The notes beneath the pieces were generated by a model. The model worked only from the letters and a program-made list of their open reading frames with translations, was not told the DNA's origin and made no database searches. Positions 21,776 to 22,934 of a stretch of 22,934 bases of DNA are shown here, in pieces. Each line of letters opens with the position of its first letter. Position 1 is the first letter of the stretch. The DNA comes from an uncultured Wenzhouxiangella sp. (GTDB taxonomy: Bacteria > Pseudomonadota > Gammaproteobacteria > Xanthomonadales > Wenzhouxiangellaceae). The stretch covers positions 1 through 22,934 of the forward strand of contig CALEIM010000156.1 in assembly GCA_937876395.1 (NCBI GenBank). Reading direction: 5' to 3'. The position numbers were made by a program, and so were the translations under genes.

Positions 21776-22934
21776 TTATCCACTCTTGCTCTGCATGATG
21801 TGCTCGACCAGGTTCTGTACCGACGGCTGCATCAGTTCAACCAGCGGGTAAGGCCACAAGCCCAGCCCCAGAATGAAGACGGCCAGGGTCGTGAGCATGA
21901 ACCACTCGCGGCCGTCGAGCTTTTTCAATGAGGCCACGTTGTCGTTGGCCACCTCACCGTAAAACACGCGTCGAACCAGCCACAGGCTGTAGCCCGCGCC
22001 TAGCATCAAGGTGATGGCCGCACCAAAGGCGATCCAGAAGTTGGCGTGGAAAGCGGCAATGATGACCATGAATTCGCCGACAAAGCCGGAGGTGCCCGGC
22101 AGGCCCGAGTTGGCCATGAAAAACATCACCGCGAAGGCGGCAAACCAGGGCATGGTATTGGCTACCCCGCCGTAGGCGGAAATCTCGCGGCTTTGGACGC
22201 GGTCATAAAGTACGCCAACAAACAAAAACAGGGCCGCAGAAATGAAGCCGTGGGACACCATTTGAACCATCGCACCACTCATGCCGAGCACGGCACCGGT
22301 CAGGCTATCGCCGTTGCGGGCAATGGCGAAGGCGAGAAACAGGCCCAGGGTGACAAAGCCCATATGCGAAATCGAGCTATAGGCAATCAGCTTCTTCATG
22401 TCGCTCTGGGCCATGGCAACAAAGCCGATATAGATAATGGCAATCAGCGATAACCCGATCACCAGCCAGTCCAGCGTGGCGGCCGCGTCCGGGGCAATCG
22501 GCAGGGCAAAGCGCAGCAGCCCGTAGCCGCCGATCTTGAGCATCACGGCGGCCAGCACCACCGAGCCGCCGGTCGGTGCCTCGACGTGCGCATCGGGCAG
22601 CCAGGTATGCACCGGCCACATCGGCACCTTGACGGCAAAGGCGATCAGGAAGGCCAGGAAAATCCAGATCTGGGCGGCCAGCGACAGGGGATGCTGATGC
22701 AGGTCGGCCACCGCAAAACTGCCCGAATCCAGGTATAGCCACAGCAGCGCCACCAGCATGAACACCGAACCGAAGAAGGTGAACAGGAAGAACTTGATCG
22801 TGGCGTAGATCCGGTTTGGCCCGCCCCAGATACCGATAATAAGAAACATCGGCACCAGCATGGCTTCAAAAAACACGTAGAACAGAATCGCGTCGAGCGC
22901 GGCGAACATGCCGGTCATCAGGGCATGCAAAATC
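21776..22934 (-). CDS. nuoM: NADH-quinone oxidoreductase subunit M (partial, N-terminus outside)
   Basis: The C-terminal part of about 386 residues of NuoM, whose usual length is about 500; the frame is open to the right edge of the window. Like NuoN it is an antiporter-like proton-pumping subunit of complex I. Family segments visible are FYVFFEAMLVPMFLIIGIWGGPNR (with the conserved channel Glu), FAVKVPMWPVHTWLPDAHVEAPTGGSVVLA, SDMKKLIAYSSISHMGFVTLGLF, and a C-terminal part ending in VQNLVEHIMQSKSG. No frame break is seen. The real start lies beyond 22934. The gene order nuoM-nuoN is that of bacterial nuo operons. Confidence 0.96.
   Translation of the reverse strand, partial: ILHALMTGMFAALDAILFYVFFEAMLVPMFLIIGIWGGPNRIYATIKFFLFTFFGSVFMLVALLWLYLDSGSFAVADLHQHPLSLAAQIWIFLAFLIAFAVKVPMWPVHTWLPDAHVEAPTGGSVVLAAVMLKIGGYGLLRFALPIAPDAAATLDWLVIGLSLIAIIYIGFVAMAQSDMKKLIAYSSISHMGFVTLGLFLAFAIARNGDSLTGAVLGMSGAMVQMVSHGFISAALFLFVGVLYDRVQSREISAYGGVANTMPWFAAFAVMFFMANSGLPGTSGFVGEFMVIIAAFHANFWIAFGAAITLMLGAGYSLWLVRRVFYGEVANDNVASLKKLDGREWFMLTTLAVFILGLGLWPYPLVELMQPSVQNLVEHIMQSKSG

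Overview
The window reads as the chromosome of a high-GC Gram-negative bacterium. The NADH dehydrogenase genes nuoM and nuoN, SrkA, lipoproteins, an RND pump with its periplasmic adaptor and a tRNA-Val with encoded CCA all point to Gammaproteobacteria. The protein flavour suggests a Xanthomonadales/Chromatiales-type lineage such as Wenzhouxiangellaceae, but that placement is inference.

Layout. At 1-1088 the tail of an unidentified gene runs into srkA. At 1141-5953 there is a three-gene efflux operon: a TetR-family repressor, a membrane-fusion lipoprotein and an RND permease. Two copies of one operator-like element occur there, one over the tetR promoter and one inside the 5' coding part of the adaptor gene. 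A small lipoprotein gene (5941-6336) overlaps the pump gene tail to tail. A tRNA-Val(CAC) with its own promoter and terminator follows.

From 6509 to about 8400 the composition becomes more AT-rich and the content looks accessory: a tandem TACGGC array, a 163-bp concentric palindrome, an orphan lipoprotein gene and the broken C-terminal end of a Fic-family gene. After that the core-like composition returns: an alpha/beta hydrolase (minus strand) is divergent from a large secreted tricorn-type S41 protease, which converges on a YjdM zinc-ribbon protein across a hairpin terminator. Next come a DUF2339 multi-spanning membrane protein translationally coupled to a DUF3999 protein, then a DUF456 membrane protein.

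A 460-bp gap then holds a second long inverted-repeat element carrying CGCAGAT and CGCAAAG heptamers. It is followed by an AGCS sodium/amino-acid symporter that converges on nuoN and the 3' part of nuoM.

The genes do not form one pathway. The clear functional units are the TetR-controlled efflux operon, the DUF2339/DUF3999 pair and the end of the nuo operon. I see no complete new multi-gene system. The most unusual material is non-coding: the 163-bp nested palindrome beside tRNA-Val, the 284-bp inverted-repeat element, and the duplicated operator with one copy embedded in coding sequence.
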